From Cynocephalus volans (Eukaryota > Chordata > Mammalia > Dermoptera > Cynocephalidae), in contig NC_084464.1 of NCBI RefSeq assembly GCF_027409185.1, positions 43,003,095-43,067,094 on the forward strand: 64,000 nucleotides of DNA, given 5' to 3'. Below the pieces are notes generated by a model. It ran no database searches and was not told the origin of the DNA. It saw only the letters and a list, made by a program, of their open reading frames with translations. Shown in pieces: positions 12,605 through 24,984 of the stretch. Position 1 is the stretch's first letter. Each line of letters starts with the position of its first letter. The position numbers and the translations under genes are program-made.

Positions 12605-14129
12605 GAAACAGCCTCACAGAAATAATGTTTTACCAGCTCTCTGGGCATCCCTTAGCCCAGTCAGATTGACACATAAAATTAACCATCACAAGGAGTAACA
12701 GCCAGGTGTAAAGCCTCATCAGAGTGAAGGACTCAGGTGATAGTGCCTGGGTTAGCCTTGCCTGTGATCACATCAGACCTAGAGGTCCTACTTAGGTATA
12801 ATTTTTATTGCCTCAGAATTAGTGATTATTTTGAAAATTTATGTTATGTTAAGAATAACATTTTCATTTGGTCTGATTTTCAACATCTCTGGGATGAGTT
12901 AGTGGGTCTGGGGGGGAACAGGAGACACTGAACACCAGGCAAATAGAAATGCAGGTGGGGTGGACGTGCTGCTGAAGCCACATGCCAATGGCAGTGCTAG
13001 CACCCCGTCTTCTGCCATCCTGGGAGTTGTCATTACTTGGCAAGTGATCCTCAGAAGAATCCCCTTGCAGTGAGCTTTAGGATATGAACAGATTCTTTCC
13101 TTTTTCATGTCATGCAGGTCAGTAAGAGAGGGTGGGCAGTCTGCAAGCCAGCTCAGAAGGACAAAAGTCAGATAGGGCTCCTTCATGGACATCCACACAA
13201 AATTAAATGAGATAGTTAAAAACCCCCTCCAAGAGCTGGAGGTAGTGATTGTTTTGCTCCCAAACAAGCTAAAAATAAAATTGGAAATGTGATAAAGGCC
13301 CCATTGCATCACCCTGACTGGGGTGGCAAATAGCTTCTTTAACAGGCTCTCTTTGATTCCAAGAAGCTAGCAGTCAGCTGAAGCCATTGGGAGAATCAGC
13401 TGGAGGAAGTCTGTGAGGCGACAAAGGGAATAGACTGTGACCAGGCTGAGCAGTAGACGGTGAGTGGAGAAGGCAGAGAGGCCCAGTGACACAAGAATCC
13501 TCAACTCAACGAAAGGACCATCAGTGGGTGGGTAGCACTAGGCCTTTGTGGCTTAGTTCGAAACAGTCTGGGTTAGGAGCAGCTTTTCTCAGCACAAGAA
13601 AATAGGAAATTAAAATATTACCTCCAATTCAGAGAATTTAAGAAATGTATATTTGATTTTTTTGCACAAGTCACTCAGTCATTTGTTCTGCAGAATCCGT
13701 TATTGCTGTGTTCCTGGTGAAGGAAACATCAAGATGGCAGGCCTTTCTGATGAAAAGTCGGGCTAATAAATATCACACATACAGAGGCATGCACACATAA
13801 ATGAGAGAGTTCTGGAAAAAAAAAAAAAGAGGAAGAAGGAGAAAGTATCCTGAAGGCATATAGGTTAAACCTATGTAAATATATTGTTAGTGTTTGCCAA
13901 AATTTGGATAATCTAGTAAAATCAGAGAGACCAAAGCCAGAGCAGAGCATTGATAAGTAAGAAATTGTAAAAGTTTAAAAATGTGTATCAAAAGGAATGG
14001 GAATTTGTTTCTCTGGGTAAATCTGCCCTTCCCTATCTCCAATCTTTATGAAATTACCCAAATGGAGACATCACAGCAAAGTCCCAACTAGGAAATTACA
14101 AGAATGTCGTGGATAAGGGCCTGGAATAC
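12605..14129. other. Intergenic, no gene recognised
   Basis: Contains a 137-codon minus-strand open frame (13312-12899) with no recognised relative. Composition is unremarkable, and a short A-rich run lies at 13815-13828. Confidence 0.4.
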
Positions 14130-14770
14130 TGCTACCCAGAGCTAGCACCAGACTTTATAGGTTTAATGGCACAGTCCCCAACAAGACTGCCCACACTTCA
14201 GGTGCCAGCCACAAGTGTGGGGGACCCCAGGCCACTTGCACGTCTAACCAAATGGATACAAATCTAGGGGGTTCTCATGACCCCCTCAGGTAATAATTTG
14301 CTAGAATGACTCATAGAACTCATAGTTATGACTACATTTTATTATAAAGGATACAATGAGGAAGACCAACCAAATGAAGACACACCTGGGGCGAGGTCTG
14401 AGAGGGTCCCAAGCGCAGAGTTTCCATGTCCTCTCCCCTTGGAATCAGGCTGGGTCACCCTCCCGGCACCTCGATCTCTTCACCAACCAGGAAACTCCAC
14501 CAGACTTCGGTGTCCAGATTTTTCTCATGTGGACATGATTGATTGACTCACTGCCACGTGATTAAACTCGATCTCTAGTCCCCCTACCCTCTGTGGAGGT
14601 GGGGCTGGCTCAAAACCCCAATCCTTTAATCACAAGTTGGTTTTTCTGGTCACCAGCCCCCATCCTGGGTCATCTCTTAGCATAATCCCAGGTGTGATCC
14701 AGGGTAACAAAGATACTCCTATTACTCAGGAAATTCCGAGGATTTAGAGTGTCCCTTTTAGGAGCCAGGG
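14130..14770. repeat. Probable old ERV-type LTR sequence
   Basis: The text (GCTAGAATGACTCATAGAACTCA, ACTACATTTTATTATAAAGGATACA, GGTGTCCAGATTTTTCTCATG) has the feel of a mammalian ERVL LTR written in reverse. Family and borders are uncertain. Short open frames here are not genes. Confidence 0.4.
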
Positions 14771-15149
14771 ACAAAGGGCAGCCAAATTTTTTCTTGTACA
14801 ATATGGACACAGTAATATACTATTACAGAATAGAAGACAGATGAGAAAGAGAAGCCTATCACAAGAACTTTAAGGAATTCACACTTAAGTATTTAGTAGG
14901 TACATAAGTATAGTCTTTTCTTACTATGGAATCATAGGATCCAAGTTTTTAGTTACTGCAGGAATTGAAAACTGGATGTAGTAAAGCCCAGGACACTGTG
15001 AAGGAATTGGCATTCAAGGAGATGAGAGAGGGTGAGGAATACATAAAGACACAAACATGAAAGAGCTGTCAGAACTGACTTATTCTTTGCTTTCTCTCAG
15101 GGGTGGATCAAAGAGCAAGCCAGGAAGCATATAGCAAAGTTGTCTCCTC

Positions 15150-16540
15150 CCCAATTCCATCCCGTTTTTATTTTCCGCGTTTAAATTTTTCCACATTTAT
15201 ATTCATGTGGAATTGATTTGGAGTATAGAGAGATAATTCTAATCATTATTGTTTTTCAGATGACTAGCTAATTGGACCAATACCATTTATATAATAAAGC
15301 ATTCACTCCCCATTGGTTTGGAATGTGGGTTTTGCCATATACCAAATGCTTGTATACACTTATGTCTGTTGGGGGGCTTTGTATTCTGTTTCGCTGAGAC
15401 AGCTGTTCTTACACCAGCCGCACTTAATTTTACTCTATTTATTTTTATTTTTATTTTTTAAAAGGTGACCGGTAAGGGGATCTTAACCCTTGACTTGGTG
15501 TTGTCAGCACCACGCTCTCCCAAGTGAGCAACGGGCCGGCCCTAGCACTTAATTTTAATTACTGGGACTTTCCAATAAATTTTAACATCTAGTAGGTCTT
15601 ATACCCCTTCATTATTCTTATTTTTCAAAAATCTCTTGAACATTTATTATACTAAAAACTTTATTATTATTGAATTACCTTATATTCATAGGTAACTTGT
15701 GGAAGAATGATGTATTTACAATATTGAGGATTCACATTCAAGAATGTGGGGTATTTGCATTAATATTTATGGTCCTCCAAAAACATTTGTAATCTTCTTT
15801 CCATAGATGTGACTGTCTCTTTGATGTGTATTTCTAAGTATTTTATATATTTATATTGTGAATGGAAATTTTTAAAATTATATATTCTGACAGGCTGTTG
15901 CTGATAAAAAGAAAATCTATTGCTTTTTTATATTATTTCGCAATTGTCCACATTTCTGACCTTAATAGTTTTTCAGTTGGTTTTTTAAAAAAATCTTCTA
16001 GAAAGACAATAAAATCTGCAAATAAGAATACTTTGATCTCTTCCTCCTTTTCAATATATATTTAGCCTATTTAATTTTATATTATCTTATTGTATTGGAT
16101 ATGACCGTCTAGGAGATACAAATAATAGTTATTGATATCTGTTATAGTGGGAAGTTTGCCTAAATCTTTTCTTCTTTTAAATTTTTTTCTGGTTTTTTTT
16201 GTTCTTTTTTAAATTTATTTTTTAGTTTTTTCATTCTTTTTCTTTTCTGTTTGTGCTTTTTAAAATTTGTCTAATTCTTGATATCATAGGAATACTTCAG
16301 TAAGTATTATGTTGGAGTTTATTTGAAAAAGATGCTCTTTAGCATGATAAGGAAATATCTTTCTGTTCCCAGGTTCTAATAATTCTCTCTATATAACTCA
16401 TTTATAAATGCATGATTGATTGTTCAATTTTGTCAAACGTCAATAATCAAGATAATCATATGGTTTATCTCTTTTGATATAATAAATTTGAATATATTTT
16501 AAAATCTTAAGCTATCTTTGCACTCCTTGTTGGTCATGGT
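15150..16540 (-). mobile_element. Old L1 fragment, interrupted by a SINE
   Basis: A/T-rich reversed L1 ORF2-like text on both sides of the SINE at 15433-15544 (for example TGGACCAATACCATTTATAT, and near the right end TTTGCACTCCTTGTTGGTCA). It contains no intact frame. Confidence 0.55.
15433..15544 (-). mobile_element. Monomeric tRNA-derived SINE, CYN-like
   Basis: On the minus strand it has the head of the first dimer unit (GGGCCGGCCCGTTGCTCACTT) joined to the tail of the second (GGGTTAAGATCCCCTTACCG). The target duplication is GCACTTAATTTTA at 15420-15432 and 15545-15557. It lies inside an old L1. Confidence 0.88.

Positions 16541-16542
<2 letters not shown>

Positions 16543-16602
<60 letters not shown>
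16543..16602 (+). repeat. (ATT)n microsatellite
   Basis: Twenty uninterrupted ATT units. They are followed by GGCAGCAGGCTGGTAAGGAGATCC, which looks like the 3' part of a minus-strand CYN-like SINE, so the repeat may have grown from that SINE's tail. Confidence 0.9.
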
Positions 16603-17769
16603 GGCAGCAGGCTGGTAAGGAGATCCAAGCTGTTATCTTAACATTTCATACCAAATTTTTACCTTCTGAATTAAGACTCTGGAAATCTTAAAACTTCTTT
16701 CAGAAACTCTTTCTATATCCAATATGCTCCCAGAAAACCTCCTGCAAGTAACTCCTCAGAAGGAAAGCATTTTATTCTTTGTTCTTTGTCCAATATCAAA
16801 GGAAACCCCCAAGTGTCAAGTAGGCCAGGCCACTAACACCCACAAATCAATTCTGATGAAATTATTATACAATAAACAACAACTGTTGCTTATTAAGTTC
16901 TTACTCTGAACTAGGCAGGACTAAGATAAGTATTATTTTATTTAAGGCTTAAAATTACCCTTAATTTCTCATCAGAAGCATACTGGTTTGAAAAATGATG
17001 AATAAATAAATTCTTAAACAATAACTCTATAATAAAGACAATGGTGAATTTTTTACATATGTTTTTAAAAAAAACTCTGCTTATGATGATAATTTTCAAA
17101 CATACACAAAAATTGAGAGAAGAGTATAATGAATTTTTCTGTATTCATTGCAAAGCTTTAACAACAGCCACAAGTTGGCCATACTCAGTTAATCTCACCC
17201 TTCCACATTTTTTGCTGAAGATCTTTTAAAACTCCAGACATCATATCATTTCATCCACAAATTCTTAAGCATTACATCCAATTCTTACTGAGTCCCTGCA
17301 AGCTGAGAGCATAGTACCAAAGCACAATACAGTCCAAATTCACAGTGCTGCAAATGTCTGCGATCGCATAATTCACAGAGCAGGAGGGACTGCATATTCT
17401 TCAAGGAGTCCTCTGTGCACTTTGTTTCCATTAACTGAGTTGGGTTTTCTTGTTTTGTTTTGTTTTGCAGCTGGCCAGTCGTACTTGAGTTTTTGAGAAG
17501 AATTGGTGGGGAGAAGGGAGGGGTTGATGTTCAAGGATATATATTTCAGCAAAAAATTGAGAGTGCAAATTATCCTTGTTTCTGATTAAGAGAGATCCAC
17601 TAACCAGAAAGTAGGTTGGGCATCCTCACAGAAAAATTATATAGCTTAACAAGAATTCATGACCCCCAATTGCTACACAGGCAAGCGGAGTGAGCTCTTG
17701 GCAGGATTCTCTGAGTGGAAGTGTCTTCCATTAGAGCAATGTTTCTTAAAGGTGGACAGCCAGAGTGAA
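16603..17769. other. Intergenic, no gene recognised
   Basis: A/T-rich unique-looking DNA between L1 fragments. A TTTTG run lies at about 17448-17468. Confidence 0.4.
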
Positions 17770-18085
17770 AAAAAACAGACAAAAAAAGTATATACTGTAT
17801 AATTTTATGTACATAAAACTCTCAAAAATGCAAACTACTCTATACTGACAGAAATCAGATCAGTGATTGCTTGGGGATGGGGATGGGGACTGGCAGGAGG
17901 GAAGGAAGTACAAAGGGCATGAGAAAACTTTTGTGGGTTAATGGATATGTTCGTTCACTATCTTGATTTGTGGTGACGGCTTCATGGGTATACACATATG
18001 ACAAAACGTGAACACTTTAAAACTGTGCAGTTTATTGTACATCAATTAAACCTCAATAAATATGTTCAAAAAAAAAAAAAGGATA
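17770..18085 (+). mobile_element. L1 3' end fragment
   Basis: Typical L1 3' UTR wording: GACAGAAATCAGATCAGTGA, TGGGGATGGGGATGGGGACT, and ATCAATTAAACCTCAATAAA before a poly(A) run at 18067. Confidence 0.7.
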
Positions 18086-18189
18086 GCCAAGGGACAGAGT
18101 GGCAGAAAGCACGCATGTCATTTCAGAGGTGTGTGCCCACAGCTCCAGGCCTAGGTCATCAGCATAACCTGCAACAAGAAGAGACAGGA

Positions 18190-18289
18190 AGGCTGGCCGG
18201 TTAGCTCAGTCCGTTATGTGGTTTTATAATATCAAGGTCAAGGGTCCAGATCCCCTTACTAGCCAGCCCCCTAAAAAAAAAAGAGCGAG
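18190..18289 (+). mobile_element. Monomeric tRNA-Ile-like SINE
   Basis: GGCTGGCCGGTTAGCTCAGT closely resembles the 5' half of tRNA-Ile, with A box TTAGCTCAGT, a B-box-like GGGTCCAGATCC and a short A tail. The target duplication AGAGACAGGA lies at 18180-18189 and 18290-18299. This is the copy that best shows the tRNA-Ile parentage. Confidence 0.82.
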
Positions 18290-19102
18290 AGAGACAGGAG
18301 TCTTAGGGCTGCCTACTATGAGCCCACAAGTTAAGGAAACCACCCTTTGTGTGCACAAACCACTCATTGGGTGTGGAGTCCTAACCAGCCAGTTGGTTGA
18401 AAGTTTAAGGTCTTCTTGTTACTACAGCCTGGCCTAACCTATCTAATGGAAGGTGGGATCATCAGGAAGCAACTTTATTTTCATTTCTCTCTGTCCCTTT
18501 ACACTCGTTTTGTGAGATTCATTCTCCTTCTGCCCCTAGATGAAATTTGGAGCAGTTCCATGACCATTCTGGTCATTTGTAGGTAATCAAAGGTTATCTG
18601 ATCACTCTAATTCTCCAAATAGCTCAGTAATTAAATGGTCCAATCTCATATAATGGTAAAAACGTCAAACTTCTCTATACTAACTGTACAGGTTCATTCT
18701 CTATATATGCTTCTACCCATCTTCTCTCATCTTGCTACCTTGGATCCTGGGTCTCTCTGGGGTTGGAGCAGTGAGAGGCCAGGGTTGGAGTGGTGAGAAG
18801 GAAAGGTCTTATTTGGCTAGAACTGTTGTGAGATGGCATAAGCACTCCCTGGGTTGTTAGGCAAAGCTGATTCTTCCTTTCATGGGGCACTTCTGTGAAC
18901 TTTTTTGACATAACGCCTTCTCTTTACTAGGATTTCTCATCTCCTGATTCCTTGATGTGGGCCAATGCCTTTCCCTAGGCTGTCCTATGATATTTCTTTC
19001 CATAGTCTTTAAGAATCTGGCAATTCCTCCTTCAATTAGTATCACCAAATCCCTCCAAGTGACCCTTTTGGATAGGATCTAGTATAATCCTGTATCAGTG
19101 CT

Positions 19103-19495
19103 TGTATTTAGTCTGTTTCTGTTACTTATAACAAAATACCTGGAACTGGATAATTTGTAAAGAAAACAAAATTTATTGCTTACAGTTTCAGAGGCTGGGA
19201 AGTCCAAAGTCTAGGGAACGCATCTAGTGAGGGTCTTCTTTGGTGGTGGATTTATAGCAATGTAGGGGTCACACATGACAGAAAATGGCAGAACGGAGAG
19301 AGAGAGACTCTCATGTGCTCTCCTTTTAAAGCCCTCAGAACCATGCCCCTGACCACCATTATTAATTCATTCACTATGACACTAATGACCTCTTCGAGGC
19401 CCCACCTTTCAGTTACCATAATAGGACTTCTCACCCTAATGGGAATTCATAGAGTGGGGAAGGAGATTGGGGGGAACACAATTCAATCCACTGCA
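19103..19495 (-). repeat. LTR of the MaLR-type element (left copy)
   Basis: Pairs with 21441-21844 at clearly less than full identity, so the insertion is old. It is the 3' LTR when the element is read on the minus strand. Confidence 0.75.
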
Positions 19496-20810
19496 TTACA
19501 CCCATGGACCCCCACAACTTATGTCCTTTTCACATACAAATCCATTTATTTCATCCCCAAAGACTTAACTTGTTTCAACTCAGAAGTCCAAAGTTCAAAG
19601 TCCCATCTGTGAAATCAAAAAAAGTTATTTATTTCCAAGACACAATGGTGGGAAAAGCATAAGGTACATATTCTCATCCAAAAAGAGAGAAATAGGCCAA
19701 AAGAAAGGTGTAATATGTCCCAAACAAGTCCAAACCCAGCAGGGCAGGCATTAAATTTTATGGCTGACAAATCACGTACCTTGATTCCATGTTCAATGTC
19801 CTCTGCACACTGGTGTGGGGGTTGGGTCCCCATGTCCTCAGGCAGCTCCACTTCTATGGCTTTCTTGGTCTCAGGTGATGCTTTAGCTCTTGCAGGCTGG
19901 AGATGCTCACTGGTAGCTCTTTAATTCTGGGGTCTCCGTGGCAGTCCCGCTTTCATAGCTCCACTAGGCATGGCACTGATGGGGTTTCTCTGCTGCAACT
20001 CCAAACTCACGTTTCTGCTCAGCATTGCTCTAGCAAAGGCTCTATGCAGTGACTCCACCCCTGTCACAGAACTCTTCCTGGGTCCCCAGGCTTTTCCACA
20101 TATCCTTTGAAATTAGGGTAGAGGCTCCCAAGCCTCCACAGTTCTAGCATTCTATGAGCCTGCAGACCTAACACCACGTGGACGTTGCCAAGACTTCCAG
20201 CTTATGTTTTCCAAACCTGTGGATCCAGGCATGCCTGGGGCCAATTTAGCCATGGCTGGAGCAGCAAAAGCAGCTGGGGTGCTGGTGTGGGGAGCAGCAT
20301 CCTGAGCAGCCAGCCCATGCAGGGTGCCTCAAGCCTGTTCCCCAAGACTTTTCTGTCTCCCTAGGTCTCTGGGCCTGTGATGGAAAGATTGGCTCCATGT
20401 ACTTCTGCAATGCCTTCAGGACCTTTTCTCCATTCTGTTGATAATCCCTTTCTTTTGCACTAATCTTCTTAGCACCATTGCATTTTTCTCTTGCAAATGC
20501 TCCCTGCTTCTCTACCACATGGCCAGGCTACAAATTTTCTAAATCTTTATACTCTGCTTCTCTTTTAATTATACATTTTGGCTTTATGTCATGCCTTTTC
20601 TGCCATAACTCAGCACAGGCTGTTTGTTGCAAGTAGCCGTGCGGCTTCCTGAACGTTTTGCTGCCTAGAAATTTCTTCCTCCAAATACTCTGGGTCAGCA
20701 CCTTTAAGTTTCATGTTCCATAAAACTTTCAAGAATGAACAGAATGCAGACAAGTGCCTTGTCAGTTCATAGCAAGGTTAATCTTTGCCCCAGTTTCCAA
20801 TAAGTCCCTT

Positions 20811-21170
20811 TGTTCCCGGGTGGCATATCCAGGTTCTTGATCCACGAAAGAAGAATCTTTCGTGGACCAGCAAAAAGAAAAGAAGAGAAAGACAGAGAAA
20901 CAGAACATGATAGGGTGTAGGGCTTTATTACCAAGTGAAAGTATGTGCCAAAGTGGACAGGCATATCCACCAGAGAGAAACACATATGCTCTCAATCTTC
21001 TCTGTCCCCCTCATCCCATGTGCAAACTCCTAATGGCCAACCCCTGCCTCTCCTGTCCTGCCTATTGCACAGGCTCTGGCCAATCTCATCTGAATATTTA
21101 TGAGCAGCCTCCCTGGGGCGTGTCCCTACTTTATTCCTGCCTCATGTGCCCCTATTTTATTCCTGCCTCA
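20811..21170 (-). mobile_element. Solo retroviral LTR (ERV1-like) nested in the MaLR element
   Basis: On + it begins TGTTCCCGGG and ends CCTGCCTCA, i.e. TG...CA ends, with a 4-bp duplication CCTT on both sides (20807-20810 and 21171-21174). Read on the minus strand it has a TATA-like ATAAATATT, a poly(A) signal AATAAAGC, and a T/C-rich stretch, in the order expected for U3-R-U5. A perfect 10-bp hairpin lies in the U5-like part. It carries no coding sequence. Confidence 0.65.
20841..20866. other. Perfect 10-bp hairpin in the nested LTR
   Basis: TCCACGAAAG (20841-20850) and CTTTCGTGGA (20857-20866) are exact inverted copies around a six-base loop AAGAAT. It falls in the U5-like part of the LTR at 20811-21170. 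Confidence 0.7.
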
Positions 21171-21440
21171 CCTTCTCATTTACATCCGAGGCCTCCTTAG
21201 AATGGTCTTTACAGTCCGTATTTCTGTAAGCATTCTGGTCACCACCACTTAACCAGTCTCTAAAACATCCCAAACTTTCCCTGGTTTTCTTGTCTTCTAG
21301 ACTCCCACCAGCAGTTAGGCTTTTTCTGGACTGCACCTTCAAATTTTTCCAGCCTTTCCTCAACACCCACTTGCAAAGCCGCTTCCACATTTTCAAGTGT
21401 TTGTTATAAGCAATACCCCACTTCTCTGGGGCCAATTTTC

Positions 21441-21844
21441 TGTATTAGTCCTTTTCTGTTGCTTATAACAAGATAAGTGGAACTGGGTAATTTGTAAAGA
21501 AAATGAAATTTATTGCTTACAGTTTCAGAGGCTGGGAAGTCCAAAGACCAGGGAACACATGTAGTGAGAGTCTTCTTTAGTGGTAGATTTACAGCAGGAG
21601 TCTCACATGGCAGAAAATAGCTGAGCAGAAAGAGAAAGAGAGAGCGCTTCATGTGCTCTCCTTTTTAAAGCCCTCGGAACCATGCCTCTGACAACCATTT
21701 TTAATCTGTTTGCTACATATGGCATGGTCCTACAATCTGATCACCTCTTCATGGCTCCACCTTTCAATTACCATACTATGACTTCCCACCCTCAACAATT
21801 ATGGTGGGGAATGAGATTGGGGGGATACAATTCAATCCGGTGCA
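21441..21844 (-). repeat. LTR of the MaLR-type element (right copy)
   Basis: Opens TGTATTAGTCCTTTTCTG and closes TTCAATCCGGTGCA. It is the 5' LTR of the minus-strand element. Confidence 0.75.
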
Positions 21845-21849
21845 GTGCT

Positions 21850-24800
21850 CTCTTATGGTTGTCCACAGGAAGCATCAGGAGTCCAGCACTCCCTGGAGTC
21901 TGGGAAGGTTGGTTGCTCCTCAACCCAGCATCTTCCCTGGTTCCACCATTAGGGCCACTAGCCAGTCTCCACTGTTGGTTTTTTGTTTTTTTTTTTTAAG
22001 TTTCCAGACACAAGCCAGCCACCAGTCCTCCAAATTCCAAGGAACACATGTGAAACTTCCTGGGGGTACCACTGAAGGCCCTTTCCCTGGGCTTGAAGTG
22101 AGGAAAATGTCTGTCAGATTTCCTGAAGAGGCTGAATAGCTTCCTTCTCCTACCCAAGGCTATGGTCCCACCGTTATGGGGACACTCCCAGGCTTGGGAC
22201 TGTAGAAGTGCTCTGCTACCTAAGGACTCTGTCCCTTCCCTTGTTGTTCCCCTCTCTTCCGTTTAGGAAGAGATTCAAACTTTTTAGAAGCTCATCATCT
22301 TGAGTAAGAGCCACTGTTTGCTTTCCAGATACAAACTCCACTCACTCAGCTTCATATATTCCAGGGCATTGTGGAGGAATTAAATCCCAGAAGCTCTAAT
22401 GAAGCTGTGTTCACATGCTCTTTCTCTTTGAACTTCCAGCCTCCTCCACCGAAGGCCACATGCTGCAGAACTCCACCAGTGCCACTGCCAATCTCTCCAG
22501 TTGAACAGGGGTTCTTATCCCAGTGGTAGTAATTAGTCTGTGGTGCAAAAGTCATAATATCTCAAGATTGGGTTTCAAAAATGTAACCTGAATGGCCCTG
22601 GGTCTCTCTAGCCTACAGGGATGTGCAAATGGGACCACTTTAAATGTCCATGTCTTTTTTCAACCCCTGCAAAGTCCCCTTCTCTGCCGATGTATTTCTC
22701 ATGGCCTGAGGGAAGTCCCGCATGTGCTGATAAATCAGTCCTCCAGGCACATTGCAACTCTGTCTCCACCTCCTGCTGAGCATTGGAGCCCTCGAGGTAC
22801 CAAATCTGCACTGGGCAGGAGAGTGTCTATGCCCAGTGGGGAAATGCCTTTTCCCCCCCTTTGTGCCCCACTTCAGTAAAGGGCTGCCCGAGCAATGCCT
22901 GTGAGCTCCAGGACCTTGCAGAGCTTGTAGAACCGCTGCTTCCCTGTTGACATTCAGCCTTCTTTTTGCTTAGGGTGGAGGGAGGCAGGATTGGACTAGA
23001 TGCAGTGACAAACAACAACCACTTACTCTTTTTACTCAATATTTCCTGAGTTTCTCTTCAGTGCTAGCCACATGGTGAACAAGATAAACATGGTCTCCAC
23101 ACCCATGGAGTTCATAGCATTGTACAAGACCCCAAAACACCACACACATACATACACACACACAAAAAAAGCACTTATGATTCAATGTCCACGCCTTTGT
23201 TACTGGGTCAAGTTCATCATGCCTGGCTGCTTCTTCCGCTTGGGTGAGTTTTATGCGTGTGTAAAGCCTGTCTGCTCTCAGACAAATAGACCCTGACAGC
23301 CTGCCGTGCCAGGGGAGTACTGCCCCTCCCTACGCCGCTGCTGCTGGGCTCCTGGGATCTAGTGCAGGAGATTAACTGTTGCTGTGCTCAAAGTGTCTGA
23401 GACTGGAAGAGACTGGCCAGGTCACTGTGATAACCTCAAAAATATAAGAGGAGGCCAGAACTTTGCTAATCCTGGGGGAAGGAGTGACAGTTCAGAGGAG
23501 GGACATTGGGGAGGTGGGAAATTTTGAGACAAGGTAAAAGGAAGGAGGATTTGTGGAGGGGGAAGGCGGAGGTTGAGGACGGAAGAAGGAGGTATGGTGA
23601 GGAACCAGGGAGGCCTTGGAAGGACGCTCTCTGTTGGCCTAGGGAACACTGCAGGGAGCCCCAAGGCCTGGGCAGTTGTGTGTGGCAGGAGGGGGGATGG
23701 GGGTGGGGGACTGGCTCTTCCCCAGACACTCTGCATTGTTTGGATTTGGATTTTGGCCTTGAAAACTTTGAGTACTAACCTTTCTTCTGGTTTTCTGTGA
23801 GTGTGAAAAGTCTCCCCGACTCCCAAATGGCACATAAAGGAAATGTTTTCTTGACTTTTTGAGGTTACAGGTGAGGAAAGGATCTCACGAAGAACATTCT
23901 GGTGAACAAACAGTAGGGTTGGGCCCCACCTGCCTCTCCTACCCTCGGTCTTCCCCCTGCACCTCCCAGCACTGCCAGCCCCCCCCTCCCCCGGCATAGA
24001 ACAGAGTTCCAGACACAAGCAGGAGCTGAAGGTGACGAGTCTCCTGCTCAGAGAAACCCAGCTGAGGCTACAGTTCAGTCTGACAGCCATCCAGGGTTTA
24101 ACACCAGCCCGGAATTTTAACTTCCTGTCCAGGAAAAAACAGATATATAAATTGTTATTATTTTTATTATTTTTTACCATTAGAATTTCAGATTTCCTTT
24201 TTTATTTGCTTACTTTGTGATTGGTTCTGTGACTCGGAACACAGGACCTTTCAGTTCATCCCTCTGTTGAGTGTCTATCGATCTGAAAGCACATACTGTG
24301 AAAACATTAAGAGAAGATGCTACTTAATGGGACCAAGTGATTCTTTCGTCAAGGAGAAATTCCTTCATAATTTGAATAATTTCGATCTATTTACAAGTAG
24401 GATGTTCTGGAACTTATGTTATAAAGTCAGTTTGTGATCATGTGGTTGTGCGGTGGCGACAAGTCATTTCTTTCAGGAACAGAGGGACTCAGGCAGTACA
24501 GAGGATGATGCAGGCCACTGTGTCAGCATATCACTATTGCCCTCAGGTGGGGGCAGGTCATTATGAAGTCCTTGGAATCTAGATGAGATGTGCATGAGAT
24601 GTCCCTTGAGTACCTCTCTTCCAACACCCGCCCCCAGCCCAGGTGAATGTTTTATAGGTAAAATCAGGCTAACAGGAGTCTCAGGTTGTCACGTTTGGTG
24701 CCTTGAGTGGACACAATGATCTGTTGGAGCATGGTGGCAGAATTTAGTACTGTGTGAGCCTACTTTGATTGATGCATTGCAGCCCCCTCCCACCTCTGAC

Positions 24801-24984
24801 CTGTGAACCTTTAGAACATCATCACCCCCCACCCCCCCAGGTGGCTCTGGATCCGAGTCAGGCACTAAGAGTCTGCTGTTTGTACTTAGGGTAGCTGAAT
24901 AGCTGTGACGGTCTCCGAGATGAGAAGTCTGTGCTGCTCCTGTGATCCCGCAGCCATGATGGTTATCCATCCACCTGCCTAGTT
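21850..24984. other. Intergenic, no gene recognised
   Basis: The longest open frame (252 codons, minus strand, 24180-23422) is proline/serine/leucine-rich and comes from a G-rich stretch at 23,465-23,710. I see no domain, splice pattern or start context that supports a gene. Confidence 0.45.

Larger units (their letters stand above)
19103..21844 (-). mobile_element. MaLR-type endogenous retroviral element with both LTRs
   Basis: Two related LTRs, 19103-19495 and 21441-21844, share the reversed MaLR/MST-like pattern (TGTATTAGTC..., TGGAACTGG(G/A)TAATTTGTAAAG, ending ...TTCAATCC...TGCA). They flank about 1.6 kb of non-coding internal sequence plus a nested LTR. A perfect 5-bp duplication GTGCT lies at 19098-19102 and 21845-21849. 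The element reads on the minus strand. No intact retroviral frame is present. The family name is from recognition, not a search. Confidence 0.8.

Noticed and set aside
18190-18289. Possible functional tRNA-Ile gene
   Set aside because: It has A- and B-box-like parts but poor arms, an A tail and a 10-bp target duplication, so it is a SINE.
19103-21844. Intact retroviral genes in the MaLR element
   Set aside because: The internal region has no long frame and no recognisable gag, pol or env text; MaLR elements normally lack them.
23422-24180. 252-codon open frame on the minus strand
   Set aside because: It lies over a G-rich plus-strand tract, is dominated by proline, serine and leucine, and shows no domain or relative. 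Overlapping frames of similar quality exist on the other strand.
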